Shown here: piece by piece, positions 1-8,733 of the stretch
Layout: each line of letters begins with the position of its first letter
Position numbering within the stretch: the stretch's first letter is position 1
From: Streptomyces sp. NBC_01465
GTDB taxonomy: Bacteria; Actinomycetota; Actinomycetes; Streptomycetales; Streptomycetaceae
Direction of reading: 5' to 3'
Length of the DNA: 64,000 nt
Assembly (NCBI RefSeq): GCF_036227325.1
Contig: NZ_CP109467.1
Coordinates: 558,001-622,000 of the forward strand
Made by a program: the position numbers and the translations under genes
Notes under the pieces: model-generated
Seen by the model: the letters and a program-made list of their open reading frames with translations, nothing else
The model's database searches: none
What the model was told of the DNA's origin: nothing

Positions 1-548
1 GGCGGCCCGCCGAGCTGCCACACGTCGAAGTCCACGTGCTCGTCGGCCATCTTCTCGACCTGGTACGGGAAGACCGACGTGAAGAACGCGTCGGCCTTCT
101 CCGTGTCCCGGGTGGTGACCTCGGCCCAGCAGAACGCGCCGGGCTCGTTGACCTTCTCGAAGCCCTCGTGGGAGTCGGGCTGCCAGAGGCTGAAGTACAC
201 ACCGCTGGGGTCCTGCACGGTGACCATGGTGCCGAAGTCGCCGACCTGCATCGGTTCCATCAGCAGGGTGCCGCCCGCGTTCTTGATCCGCTCGGCGGCC
301 GCTGCGATGTCCGGCGTCGCCAGGTACAGGTTCCAGGCCGCCGGGACGTCTTCCATACCGGGCATCTGCGGCGACAGCGCGGCGACGTGCTTGCCGTCCG
401 AGGTCTTGGCCTGCGTGTAGTTGCCGAACTCCTCGGAGCCCGGATCGTAGGACCAGCCGAGGAGCTCGGCGTAGAAGGCCTTCGCGGCCTCCAGGTCGGG
501 GAACATGGCGTCGGCCCATACGGGCGCGCCCTCCGGTTGCACGGGCAT
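1..548 (-). CDS. VOC (glyoxalase/bleomycin-resistance fold) family protein, 3' end outside window
   Basis: The first 182 codons are present and the C-terminus is cut by the window edge. The ATG at 548 opens a protein whose first ~118 residues form one VOC unit (FYAELLGW near residue 26, then VTVQDPSGVYFSLWQP near residue 110). A second unit begins after GAFCWAEVTT, so this is the two-domain type. VOC proteins bind a divalent metal and act as lyases, dioxygenases or drug-binding proteins; no specific substrate can be read here. The gene diverges from the LacI-type regulator, and the palindrome at 693-725 lies between them, so shared control is possible but unproven. Confidence 0.85.
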   Translation of the reverse strand, partial: MPVQPEGAPVWADAMFPDLEAAKAFYAELLGWSYDPGSEEFGNYTQAKTSDGKHVAALSPQMPGMEDVPAAWNLYLATPDIAAAAERIKNAGGTLLMEPMQVGDFGTMVTVQDPSGVYFSLWQPDSHEGFEKVNEPGAFCWAEVTTRDTEKADAFFTSVFPYQVEKMADEHVDFDVWQLGGP

Positions 549-692
549 TGCGCGACCCTTCCCTCGGATGCACCGGGCACGACGGGGCCCGGCGGTCGGG
601 CTTCCACGCTAGGCGTGCGGGCCCTTGATCGCGATCTGTACGGAAAGTTGTGCCGCACTCCTTGACGCCGTGCCCCGCTGCCTCCACAGTGC

Positions 693-725
693 TCGTTAAT
701 GCGCATTAGTAATGCGCATTAACGA
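693..725. promoter_or_regulatory. Nested palindromic operator for the LacI-type regulator
   Basis: A 33-bp palindrome centred on G709 is perfect apart from the central base. It contains two identical self-palindromic cores, AATGCGCATT, at 698-707 and 711-720, 13 bp apart. The central CG step and AT-rich arms fit LacI-family operators. It ends 27 bp before the GTG of the regulator, so autoregulation and control of the downstream operon are likely. Confidence 0.8.
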
Positions 726-752
726 CGGTGTACGAGCAAGGGAGCAGCAGGC

Positions 753-1853
753 GTGGAACCACCGAGGAAGCGTGCGAAGCCCGGACGGAGCCCGGCACCG
801 GCAGGCCGTACGGCACGGCCGCGGCAGGCCGAGGTGGCCCGGCTCGCGGGGGTCTCGCAGGCGACGGTGTCGCTGGTCCTCTCCGCCCGCGGCGACGGCA
901 AGGGCCCGACGATCTCCGACGAGACCCGGCAGCGCGTCCTCGACGCGGCCCGCAGTCTCGGCTACGTCCCCGACCCGGCGGCCCGCAGACTCGCGGCAGC
1001 GCGCAACAACCTGCTCGGCGTCTTCAGCTTCACCGCGACGTTCCCGACGGACGTGCAGCACTCCTACTACCCGTTCCTGGTGGGCGTGGAGCAGGAGGCG
1101 GCCGCCCGCGGCTACGACCTGGTCCTCTTCACCGGATCGAGCAGCGGGGGTGCGGGCGCCGCCGGACCTGACGCGCTCAGCCGGGTGCGCCTCGCCGACG
1201 GCTGCCTCTTCCTCGGCCGCCATGTACCGCGCGCCGAGCTGAAGCGGCTCGTCGCCGACGGGTACCCGGTCGTGCACCTGGGCCGCCGCGAGGAGCTGGA
1301 GGGACTGGCCTGGGTCGGCGCCGACTATGTGAGCGCGAGCCGCGAGGTCGTCGCGCATCTGGCCGGGCTCGGGCACCGCAGGATCGCTCTCGTACGGGAG
1401 GACGACGACGCGCCCGCCTCGGCGGACCGCCAGCGCGGCTTCCTGGACGGGCTCGATGCGGCGGGGATCGGGGGCGGCCCGCAGGCGGTGCTCCGATGTG
1501 CTGATCCCGTACGGGAGTTGACGGCGGAGCGCGTGCGCGCGCTGGTCGCCGACGGGGTCACGGCGTTCGTGGCCGAGGAGACGGACACCGGGGCGGCCTG
1601 GCGGGCGCTGAACAGCGCCGTGCGGGAGGCGGGGCTCGACTGCCCGGGCGACATCTCGCTGGGGCTGCTCGGAAGCCCGCCCGCGGACCTCGCGGGTGAG
1701 CCGGTGCCGATGGGCTTCGACATTCCCCGGCACGAGCTGGGCGCCGCGGCCGTACGACTGCTCGCCGCGCTGGTGGCCGGCGAGGAGGCCGCGGAACCGC
1801 TGGTGGCGTGCGCGTTCCGGGGCGGGCAGACCGCAGGACCGGCCCGCTTGTAG
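753..1853 (+). CDS. LacI/GalR-family transcriptional regulator
   Basis: A 366-residue regulator. An N-terminal helix-turn-helix at about residues 24-46 (VARLAGVSQATVSLVLS) is followed by the hinge (YVPDPAARRLAAARNN) and a periplasmic-binding-protein-like effector domain to the end. The GTG start follows AAGGGAG. A nested palindrome lies 27 bp upstream. The gene heads an apparent operon of an FAD oxidoreductase, a hydantoinase-like protein, a permease and an exported beta-propeller protein, so it probably senses the substrate or a breakdown product of that pathway. LacI proteins usually bind sugars or nucleosides; the effector here is unknown. Confidence 0.93.
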   Translation: MEPPRKRAKPGRSPAPAGRTARPRQAEVARLAGVSQATVSLVLSARGDGKGPTISDETRQRVLDAARSLGYVPDPAARRLAAARNNLLGVFSFTATFPTDVQHSYYPFLVGVEQEAAARGYDLVLFTGSSSGGAGAAGPDALSRVRLADGCLFLGRHVPRAELKRLVADGYPVVHLGRREELEGLAWVGADYVSASREVVAHLAGLGHRRIALVREDDDAPASADRQRGFLDGLDAAGIGGGPQAVLRCADPVRELTAERVRALVADGVTAFVAEETDTGAAWRALNSAVREAGLDCPGDISLGLLGSPPADLAGEPVPMGFDIPRHELGAAAVRLLAALVAGEEAAEPLVACAFRGGQTAGPARL

Positions 1854-1914
1854 GCACGCAGATCTCAACACGCAGGACAGGCAAGGCAGTTCAGGCACAA
1901 CCACAAGGAGCAGA

Positions 1915-3513
1915 GTGATACCCGAACCGGACATCCTGATCGTCGGCGGCGGCCTCGGCGGAGTCGCCGCAGCGCTCGCCGCCTGTCGTGCGGGCCGGCG
2001 CGTCGTGCTGACGGAGGAGACCGACTGGATCGGCGGCCAGCTCACCGCGCAGGCGGTGCCGCCGGACGAGCACCCGTGGGTGGAGCAGTTCGGCACGACG
2101 GCGACGTACCGCGCACTGCGCGAGGGGATCCGGGCCCACTACCGGCAGTGGTACCCGATGCGGAGCGAGGCGCTCGGGCTCGCGGACCTCAACCCCGGCG
2201 CCGGGCGCGTCAGCAAGCTGTGCCACGAGCCGCGGGTCGCCCTCGCCGTCCTGGAGGCGATGCTCATGCCGCACCGGGCGTCCGGATTGCTGTCCGTACT
2301 GACCGAACACCGCGCCGTGTCCGCCGCGTCCGACAACGATGTCGTCACCGCCGTCACCCTGCGCGATCTGCGCAGCGGGGAACTGCGCACCTTCTGCGCG
2401 CCGTACGTCATCGACGCCACCGAGACGGGAGAACTCCTCGCCCTCGCCGACGTGGAACACGCCAACGGGGCGGAGGCACAAGGGGAGTTCGGGGAGCCGC
2501 ACGCACCCGCCGAGGCGCAGCCGGACAACCAGCAGGGCATCACGGTCTGCTTCGCCCTCTCGCACCACGAGGGCGAGGACCACACCGTCGACCGCCCCGA
2601 GGACTACGCCTTCTGGCGCGCCTACCGCCCCGACTTCTGGCCGGGCCCGCTGCTCGGGTTCGAGGCGCCCGACCCGCGCTCCCTGGAGCCGGTCCCCCGG
2701 ACCTTCGTACCCAACCCGGTGCTGGACCCCCTGGCCGTGAGCGCCGACCAGAGTGCGGACGCGGGCGACAAGGAACTGTGGGGGTTCCGGCGGATCCTGG
2801 CGCGCAAGATGCACCGCGAGGGCGCCTTCGACTCGGACATCACCCTCGTCAACTGGCCTTTGAACGACTACTGGTTGAAGCCGTACATCGGCCAGGAGAC
2901 CGAGGCCCTGCGCGAGGCCCGCCAGCTGTCGCTCTCCGTTCTGTACTGGCTGCAGACCGAGGCCCCGCGGGCCGACGGCGGCACCGGCTTCCCGGGGCTG
3001 CGGATCCGGCCCGACGTCACCGGCACGCCGGACGGCCTGGCCAAGTCCGCGTACGTACGGGAGTCGCGGCGCATCAAGGCGGTGACGACCGTCGTCGAGC
3101 AGGACGTCGCGGCCGACGTCGTCGGCGCGTACGGCAGGACCCGCTACCGCGACGCGGTCGGTGTGGGCAGCTACCGGATCGATCTGCACCCCTCGACCGG
3201 CGGCGACTCGTACATCGACATCGGTTCGGTCCCGTTCGAGATCCCGCTCGGCGCGCTGGTGCCGCGCCGGGTCCGCAATCTGCTGCCGGCGGGCAAGAAC
3301 ATCGGCACCACCCACATCACCAACGGCTGCTACCGGCTGCACCCCGTGGAGTGGAACGTCGGCGAGGTCGCGGGGGCCCTCGCGGCGCACTGCCTCGCGG
3401 AAGGTCTGGAGCCGCAGCAGGTGCAGGCCGAGGACAAGCACGTCGAGGAGTTCGGGCGGGTCCTGGACCGGGCGGGTGTGCAGCGGCACTGGCCCGAGGT
3501 CCGGGGCTACTGA
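1915..3513 (+). CDS. FAD-dependent oxidoreductase (FAD_oxidored, PF12831-like)
   Basis: A 532-residue flavoprotein. The Rossmann dinucleotide-binding motif lies at about residues 5-34 (DILIVGGGLGGVAAALAA, then VVLTEE), followed by GGQLTAQ, and the C-terminal FAD segment is RNLLPAGKNIGTTHITNGC. This is the arrangement of the PF12831 family, found in catabolic loci with mostly uncharacterised substrates. The GTG start follows AAGGAG with good spacing; the longer upstream open frame overlaps the regulator and is not coding. It is the first enzyme gene after the LacI regulator and precedes the hydantoinase-like gene. It probably oxidises or dehydrates a small polar compound (inference). Confidence 0.88.
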   Translation: MIPEPDILIVGGGLGGVAAALAACRAGRRVVLTEETDWIGGQLTAQAVPPDEHPWVEQFGTTATYRALREGIRAHYRQWYPMRSEALGLADLNPGAGRVSKLCHEPRVALAVLEAMLMPHRASGLLSVLTEHRAVSAASDNDVVTAVTLRDLRSGELRTFCAPYVIDATETGELLALADVEHANGAEAQGEFGEPHAPAEAQPDNQQGITVCFALSHHEGEDHTVDRPEDYAFWRAYRPDFWPGPLLGFEAPDPRSLEPVPRTFVPNPVLDPLAVSADQSADAGDKELWGFRRILARKMHREGAFDSDITLVNWPLNDYWLKPYIGQETEALREARQLSLSVLYWLQTEAPRADGGTGFPGLRIRPDVTGTPDGLAKSAYVRESRRIKAVTTVVEQDVAADVVGAYGRTRYRDAVGVGSYRIDLHPSTGGDSYIDIGSVPFEIPLGALVPRRVRNLLPAGKNIGTTHITNGCYRLHPVEWNVGEVAGALAAHCLAEGLEPQQVQAEDKHVEEFGRVLDRAGVQRHWPEVRGY

Positions 3514-3598
3514 ACCCACTGCGAGACCCGCACACGCACGTCAGCACACGTCAACGCAGGCAATTCACGCACGTCAACGCACAAGGAGGTGCCCTGAC

Positions 3599-5731
3599 AT
3601 GACCCCTGGCAGCCGCATCCGCGTCGGTATCGACGTGGGCGGCACATTCACGGACGCGGTGGCCGTAGACGCCGCGACGCTCGCCCTGGTGGGACAGGTG
3701 AAAGTGCCCACCAGCCACCACCACGAGGACGGCGTCGCCCACGGCATCGTCCTGGCGCTCGACCGGCTCCTCGAACAGGTCGGCCGCACCCCGGCCGATG
3801 TCACGTTCCTCGCCCACGGCACGACGCAGGCGACGAACGCACTGCTGGAGGGCGACGTCGCGACGGTCGGGCTGATCGGCATCGGCGACGGGCCCGCCGC
3901 GGTCCTCACCCGCCGCCTCGCCGCACTCGGCAAGCTCGAACTCACCCCGGGCAAGAGCCTTCCGCTGGCGTACGCGCATGTGGCCGACCCCTTCGACGCC
4001 GACGAGGTGCGGGCCGCAGTCTCCCGCGTACAGGCGGAGGGTGCCCAAGTCCTCGTCGCCACCGAGCCGTTCGGCGTCGACCGCCCCGAGGGCGAGCAGG
4101 CCGTGCTCGACGCGGCCCGCCCCTCGGGTCTGCCGCTGGCGGCGGCCCACGAGATCACCTCCCTCTACGGACTGCACAAGCGGACCCGTACCGCCGTGGT
4201 CAACGCGGCGATCCTGCCGCGGATGCTGGCGACGGCCGACCTCGTCGACGCGTCCATCACCAAGGCCGGGGTGACGGCGCCGCTGATGGTGATGCGCTGC
4301 GACGGCGGCGTCATGTCGCTGGACGAGATGCGCCGCCGGCCACTGCTGACGGTCCTCTCGGGACCGGCCGCCGGGGTGGCCGGCGCGCTGATGCAGGAAC
4401 GCATCAGCGAAGGGGTTTTTCTCGAGACGGGCGGCACCTCGACGGACATCAGCGTGGTGCGGCGCGGCAAGGTGGCGGTGCGGCACGCGACGATCCTCGG
4501 CAGGACGTCGTACCTCAACGCCCTGGACGTACGGACCGTGGGCGTCGGCGGCGGCTCGATGGTGCGGGTCGCCGACGGACGGGTGGTCGGCGTCGGGCCG
4601 CGCAGCGCGCACATCGCCGGACTGCCGTACGCCTGCTTCGCCACGCCGGAGGATCTGCGCGACGCGCGGGTGGCGACGGTACGCCCGATGGACGGCGACC
4701 CCGACGACCACCTTGTGCTCGACGCGGCGGGCGGCCGGTTCGCCGTGACGATGACGTGCGCGGCGAACGCGCTCGGCCGGGTCCCGGAAGGCGACTTCGC
4801 ACGCTCCGACCAGGAGGTGGCGCGGGCCGCGCTCGCACCCCTGGCGGCCTTCCTCTCCACGGACGTGGCCGGTGCGGCGCAGGCCGTGCTCGACGCGGGC
4901 ATCGCGCAGGTGAAGACCGTCGTGGACACGATGCTCAAGGAGTACCGCATCGACCGGGACACGGCGGTGCTGGTGGGCGGGGGCGGCGGGGCCGCCGCGG
5001 TGACCCCGCATCTGGCCGCCGACACCGGCCTGGAAGGGCGGATCGCCCGCCACAGCGAGGTGATCAGCCCCATCGGTGTGGCGCTCGCGCTCGTCCGCGA
5101 GCAGGTCGAGCGGATCATCCCCGGGGCCACCCAGGAGCAGATCCTGGCCGTGCGCGCCGAGGCCGAGCGTGCGGTGGTCGCACAGGGTGCGGCGGCGGAC
5201 GGCGTCGAGGTGGAGGTGACGGTCGACCCGCAGACCAGCACGGTGCGGGCCGTCGCCACCGGGGCGACGGAGCTGCGCACGCAGGACCGGGCGCACCGTA
5301 CGGACGACGCGGAACGGCTGCGCACGGCCGCCGCGAGCCTGAAGGCGGACCAGTCGCGGGTCCGGGTGCTGGCCGGCACGGACGCGTACACCGTCTACGG
5401 GACCGAGGTGCGGCGCAGGCTGCGCGCGGACCGGCAGCCGGTGCGGGTCGTGGACGCGGACGGCGTCGTACGGCTCGGGGTGTCCGACGCGCGGGTGGAG
5501 GCGACGACGGTGGGCGCCGCCGGTGAGACGCTCGCGTCGCTGGTGCGGGACTCGACTTCGTACGGCGACGGCGGGGTGCGGGCGCCTGCCGTACGGCTTC
5601 TGGTCGGCGGGCGGATCGCGGATCTGTCCGGCGTGCTGGAACCGGACGCTCTGCTGGCGCTGGCCCGCAGCGAGCTGCGCTCGCGCGGCGCCGACGAGCC
5701 GGTGGTGGCGGTCGTGGAGTCCCGGGCATGA
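3599..5731 (+). CDS. Hydantoinase/oxoprolinase (HyuA-type) family protein
   Basis: A 710-residue protein of the ATP-dependent hydantoinase/5-oxoprolinase A class. It shows the actin-fold phosphate motif IDVGGTFTDAV (residues 9-19), HGTTQATNALLEG (about 76-88), ETGGTSTDIS (about 275) and VLVGGGGGA (about 457). A further ~200 residues at the C-terminus replace the usual ending. Members use ATP to activate a cyclic amide or ketone for hydrolysis or carboxylation and normally work with a HyuB partner. No HyuB gene lies next to it. The ATG follows a near-perfect Shine-Dalgarno (AAGGAGGT). Its stop overlaps the next gene as ATGA. Substrate unknown. Confidence 0.88.
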   Translation: MTPGSRIRVGIDVGGTFTDAVAVDAATLALVGQVKVPTSHHHEDGVAHGIVLALDRLLEQVGRTPADVTFLAHGTTQATNALLEGDVATVGLIGIGDGPAAVLTRRLAALGKLELTPGKSLPLAYAHVADPFDADEVRAAVSRVQAEGAQVLVATEPFGVDRPEGEQAVLDAARPSGLPLAAAHEITSLYGLHKRTRTAVVNAAILPRMLATADLVDASITKAGVTAPLMVMRCDGGVMSLDEMRRRPLLTVLSGPAAGVAGALMQERISEGVFLETGGTSTDISVVRRGKVAVRHATILGRTSYLNALDVRTVGVGGGSMVRVADGRVVGVGPRSAHIAGLPYACFATPEDLRDARVATVRPMDGDPDDHLVLDAAGGRFAVTMTCAANALGRVPEGDFARSDQEVARAALAPLAAFLSTDVAGAAQAVLDAGIAQVKTVVDTMLKEYRIDRDTAVLVGGGGGAAAVTPHLAADTGLEGRIARHSEVISPIGVALALVREQVERIIPGATQEQILAVRAEAERAVVAQGAAADGVEVEVTVDPQTSTVRAVATGATELRTQDRAHRTDDAERLRTAAASLKADQSRVRVLAGTDAYTVYGTEVRRRLRADRQPVRVVDADGVVRLGVSDARVEATTVGAAGETLASLVRDSTSYGDGGVRAPAVRLLVGGRIADLSGVLEPDALLALARSELRSRGADEPVVAVVESRA

Positions 5732-6279
5732 GCGCCGACCACGACCTGGACCTCGCCGTACGGCTGCTCGCGGGAACGCCCACGCACGAGGGACGCGACC
5801 CCCTGACGCTCCGTCAATGGGCCATCGCCGCCGAAGAGTTCGGCTCCCGTATGACTCCGGAAGAGACACCTGTCCGGGTCGTCGAGCGCGACGACGGGCT
5901 CGCCGCCGGACTGCTCGCGCGGTACCGGTCGCGGCCGCCGGTCGTCGAGCTGTACGTCGACACGGTCGCCCGCGCCGAGCAGCTCGTCGTCGAGCGCGGC
6001 TGGCGCCACTGGTACCCCGAAGGGTCGGTGCGGGCCGCGGCGCTCGCCCACGAGCAGGCGCACGCCTGGCTCCATCACGCCCACGTCCGGGCCGAGTTCA
6101 AACGGGCCCTCGGTCACACGGCGCTGCGCCTCGGCCGCCGTCGCGTGTACGCACACGTCGCGGGCGCCGACGAACTCGCGGCGCACGCCTACGCCCGCGC
6201 CGCCTGCGGCCTGGGCCGCAGTCCCCTACTGCTCACGGAGGCACTGGCCGCCGTCGCGTACCCCGAAAGCGAGAAGTGA
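5728..6279 (+). CDS. Uncharacterised HEXXH protein in the LacI operon
   Basis: A 183-residue cytoplasmic protein without signal peptide or membrane segment. It carries HEQAH at residues 108-112, and 37 residues further on ADELAAHAYARA supplies an acidic residue (Glu149). This spacing recalls HEXXH...E zincins of the ImmA/IrrE type, but no overall family is recognisable. It overlaps the hydantoinase-like gene by 4 bp and ends 2 bp before the permease gene, so it is translationally coupled and belongs to the pathway. It could be a metal-dependent accessory factor, a small hydrolase, or a protein where the motif is coincidental. Confidence 0.7.
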   Translation: MSADHDLDLAVRLLAGTPTHEGRDPLTLRQWAIAAEEFGSRMTPEETPVRVVERDDGLAAGLLARYRSRPPVVELYVDTVARAEQLVVERGWRHWYPEGSVRAAALAHEQAHAWLHHAHVRAEFKRALGHTALRLGRRRVYAHVAGADELAAHAYARAACGLGRSPLLLTEALAAVAYPESEK

Positions 6280-6281
6280 CC

Positions 6282-7568
6282 ATGGGTGTCGTCATTCTGC
6301 TGGTCATGGCGGCCGGAGTCGCCGCCATGCTCAGCCGCAAACTTCCCACCGCGTTCGCGCTGGTGCTGCTCGCCGTCGTCATCGCGTTCGTCGCCGGCGC
6401 ACCGTTGACCGGCAAGGACAGTGTGCTCGACACGGTGCTCCAGGAGGGTGCGCCCGCGCTGGCCGCGACGATGATCGCGATCCTGCTCGGCTCGTGGCTC
6501 GGCAAGCTCCTGGAGGAGACCGGCATCGCGGGAACCCTGGTCCGCAAGATCGTCGAATTCGGCGGCGACCGGCCGGTGTTCGTCGCACTCGGAGTCCTCG
6601 CGGTCTCCGCCCTCGTGGGTACGGTGACGGGCTCGGCTCCGGCGGCGATGCTCGCCGGGCTCATCGGGATCCCCGCGATGATCGCGGTGGGGATACCGAA
6701 GGTGACGGCCGCGGGCACGATCCTGATGGGCATCGCGGTGGGCATCCCCTTCGAGCTGCCGGTGTGGCAGTTCTTCTCCACGGCCCTGGAACTGCCCGTG
6801 GACACGGTGCGCGGCTTCATGGTCAAGCTGTTCCCGTTCGCACTGGTCGCGGCGGTCGCGTACGTCCTGGTGGAGTCGCGGCGCCGGGGTGTGGAGCACA
6901 CGTGGTCGCTCAAGTCGGTCCAGGACAAGCCGGCTGCGCCCAGTCGCCGCAAGCTGCTCGGTGACGCACCGTGGTACGCCCTGCTGACGCCGGCCGTCCC
7001 GCTGATCCTGGCACTCGGCTTCGAACTGGCCATCATTCCCTCACTGTTGGCGGGTGTGCTGTACGCGCTCGTGACGACGACGCGCCCGCGCGACATGAAC
7101 CGGCGGCTGCTGCGCACCCTGTACGGCGGCTTCGAGGTGGCGGCCCCGCCCATCACCCTGTTCGTGGCGATCGGCATCCTGCTCGCCGCGGTGAAACTGC
7201 CCGGCGCGGTCGACGCGCTGGAGCCGCTGGTCAAGGCGGTCAGCCCGCAGAACCCGATCCTGTTCGTCCTGGTCTTCACGGTGCTGGTGCCGCTCTGCCT
7301 GTACCGGGGTCCGCTCAACGCGTTCGGCCTCGGGGCCGGCATCGCGGGGGTCCTCATCGCCACCGGCATCTACCCGGCCGCCGCCGTGCTCGGCATGGCC
7401 ACCTCGTACAACCAGGTCTTCGGTGTCGCCGACCCGACCAGCACCCAGACGGTGTGGAGCGCCCAGTACGCGGGGGTCTCACCGCAGCAGGTGATGGTCA
7501 GGACGCTGCCCTACGTCTGGGTGGTGGCGCTCGGCGGGCTGTGCGTCACCGCCGCCTCGTACCTCTGA
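6282..7568 (+). CDS. GntP/DcuC-like multi-span permease
   Basis: A 428-residue integral membrane protein with about 11-12 hydrophobic segments from the first residue. It resembles the ion-transporter superfamily that includes gluconate (GntP) and anaerobic C4-dicarboxylate (DcuC) carriers. The repeated Gly/Pro-rich segments GTVTGSAPAAMLAGL and GPLNAFGLGAGIAGV fit the two inverted halves of such carriers. It starts 2 bp after the HEXXH gene. It is the likely uptake system for the operon's substrate, probably an organic acid or amide (inference). Exact family assignment is less certain than the permease role. Confidence 0.8.
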   Translation: MGVVILLVMAAGVAAMLSRKLPTAFALVLLAVVIAFVAGAPLTGKDSVLDTVLQEGAPALAATMIAILLGSWLGKLLEETGIAGTLVRKIVEFGGDRPVFVALGVLAVSALVGTVTGSAPAAMLAGLIGIPAMIAVGIPKVTAAGTILMGIAVGIPFELPVWQFFSTALELPVDTVRGFMVKLFPFALVAAVAYVLVESRRRGVEHTWSLKSVQDKPAAPSRRKLLGDAPWYALLTPAVPLILALGFELAIIPSLLAGVLYALVTTTRPRDMNRRLLRTLYGGFEVAAPPITLFVAIGILLAAVKLPGAVDALEPLVKAVSPQNPILFVLVFTVLVPLCLYRGPLNAFGLGAGIAGVLIATGIYPAAAVLGMATSYNQVFGVADPTSTQTVWSAQYAGVSPQQVMVRTLPYVWVVALGGLCVTAASYL

Positions 7569-7604
7569 AACGCCTCTCGCATCAACCGACTTGAGGAGCC
7601 GATC

Positions 7605-8609
7605 GTGCAAGAGCCGCAGTCAGGACCCGACCGCCGTACATTCCTGCGCACCACCGCCGCCACCGGCGCCGCGCTCGCCCTCGGCGGCTGGCAGGCGCAG
7701 TCCGCGTCGGCCGCGCCGGGCGGTTTCCCCGACTACACCTACGTCCGCACCCTGCTGACGCCGTCCCAGCTGAAGTACAACCCCACGGGCGAGATCATCT
7801 TCCCGACGGTGCGCGGGGTGTACGACAAGCTGGCGTCTCCGCTGGGCCGTTACTACCTCTACTACGCACCGCACGACGCACCGGGCGGCATCTGCCTCGC
7901 GTACGGCGACTCGCTGGAGGGCCCGTTCACGGAGTACCCGGCGAACCCGATCGTGGCCAACAAGTGGGACCCGCACTACTCGGTCAGCCATGTCTCGTCG
8001 CCGCACGTGCTGTGGAACGAGGACGTCAAGGAGTTCTGGCTGTACTTCCACGGCGAGAACACCACGACACGCCTGGCCCGGTCGAAGGACGGTGTCCACT
8101 TCACCTACGACAAGGTCGTCCTCTCGACCTCGATGATGCCGGCGGGCACGACCGAGACGTCGTACGCCCGGGTCTTCCGCCACGATCTGCCGGCGCGCGG
8201 GGCGCGCTACGTGATGCTGTTCATGCTCAACAACACCACCAACCACCGTGACATCTGCTGGGGTTGGTCCGCCGACGCCCGGACCTGGACCTTCGACCAG
8301 ACACCGCTGGTGCGCCACACGGACGTCGGCGCGGTGAACGTCGGAGGCCCGCACCTGCTCACCCGGAACGGCTCCGCGTACGTCGTCTACAACAAGGACA
8401 AGGAGAGCGGCGGCGACCTCATGATCACCGAGGTGGGGACGGACTTCTCGCTCCGCAACCATCTCGGCGTCTTCTACGACTCGCACTCCTCGGCCCCGGA
8501 GAACGGGCGGTCGGCCGCACCGTCGTTCGGCACGGCCGGGAGTGTGCCGTACATGGTCTACGAGGCGGGCGAGCGGCTGGCGGGAGCCATCGCGGTGGCC
8601 CGCGGCTAG
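7605..8609 (+). CDS. Tat-exported five-bladed beta-propeller (glycoside-hydrolase-like) protein
   Basis: A 334-residue secreted protein. The N-terminus has a twin-arginine signal (DRRTFLR at residues 9-15, a hydrophobic stretch, then SASAA near 37). The mature part resembles GH43/GH32-type propellers: YYLYYAPHDAPGG, SPHVLWNEDVKEFWLYFHG and FTYDKVV are blade motifs with the WLYF and SPHV patterns of that fold. Catalytic residues cannot be fixed by eye. The GTG follows GAGGAG. As the last gene before a hairpin, it may release or bind the compound that the operon takes up. A carbohydrate-linked substrate is plausible but not shown. Confidence 0.8.
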   Translation: MQEPQSGPDRRTFLRTTAATGAALALGGWQAQSASAAPGGFPDYTYVRTLLTPSQLKYNPTGEIIFPTVRGVYDKLASPLGRYYLYYAPHDAPGGICLAYGDSLEGPFTEYPANPIVANKWDPHYSVSHVSSPHVLWNEDVKEFWLYFHGENTTTRLARSKDGVHFTYDKVVLSTSMMPAGTTETSYARVFRHDLPARGARYVMLFMLNNTTNHRDICWGWSADARTWTFDQTPLVRHTDVGAVNVGGPHLLTRNGSAYVVYNKDKESGGDLMITEVGTDFSLRNHLGVFYDSHSSAPENGRSAAPSFGTAGSVPYMVYEAGERLAGAIAVARG

Positions 8610-8650
8610 AGCAGAAGCCGCCCAGCGCGCCTGCCGTCTCCGACCTCGTC

Positions 8651-8683
8651 GTATCGATGGCGGAGTCCAACCCGCCCCGATAC
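8651..8683 (+). terminator. Hairpin ending the LacI operon
   Basis: The arms GTATCG/CGATAC enclose a second stem GGCGG/CCGCC with an 8-nt loop, 42 bp after the stop of the beta-propeller gene. There is no T-run, as is common for actinobacterial terminators. Confidence 0.5.
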
Positions 8684-8733
8684 GTTGAGCGTTGACGCGC
8701 AGGCGCGCTTGCTTCTCACCAGGAGAGACCACC

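Noticed and set aside
3532..3581. Repeated CACGTCAACGCA and similar pieces between the FAD oxidoreductase and the hydantoinase-like gene
   Set aside because: Only two full copies occur and they lie in a short spacer; they look like slippage rather than binding sites.
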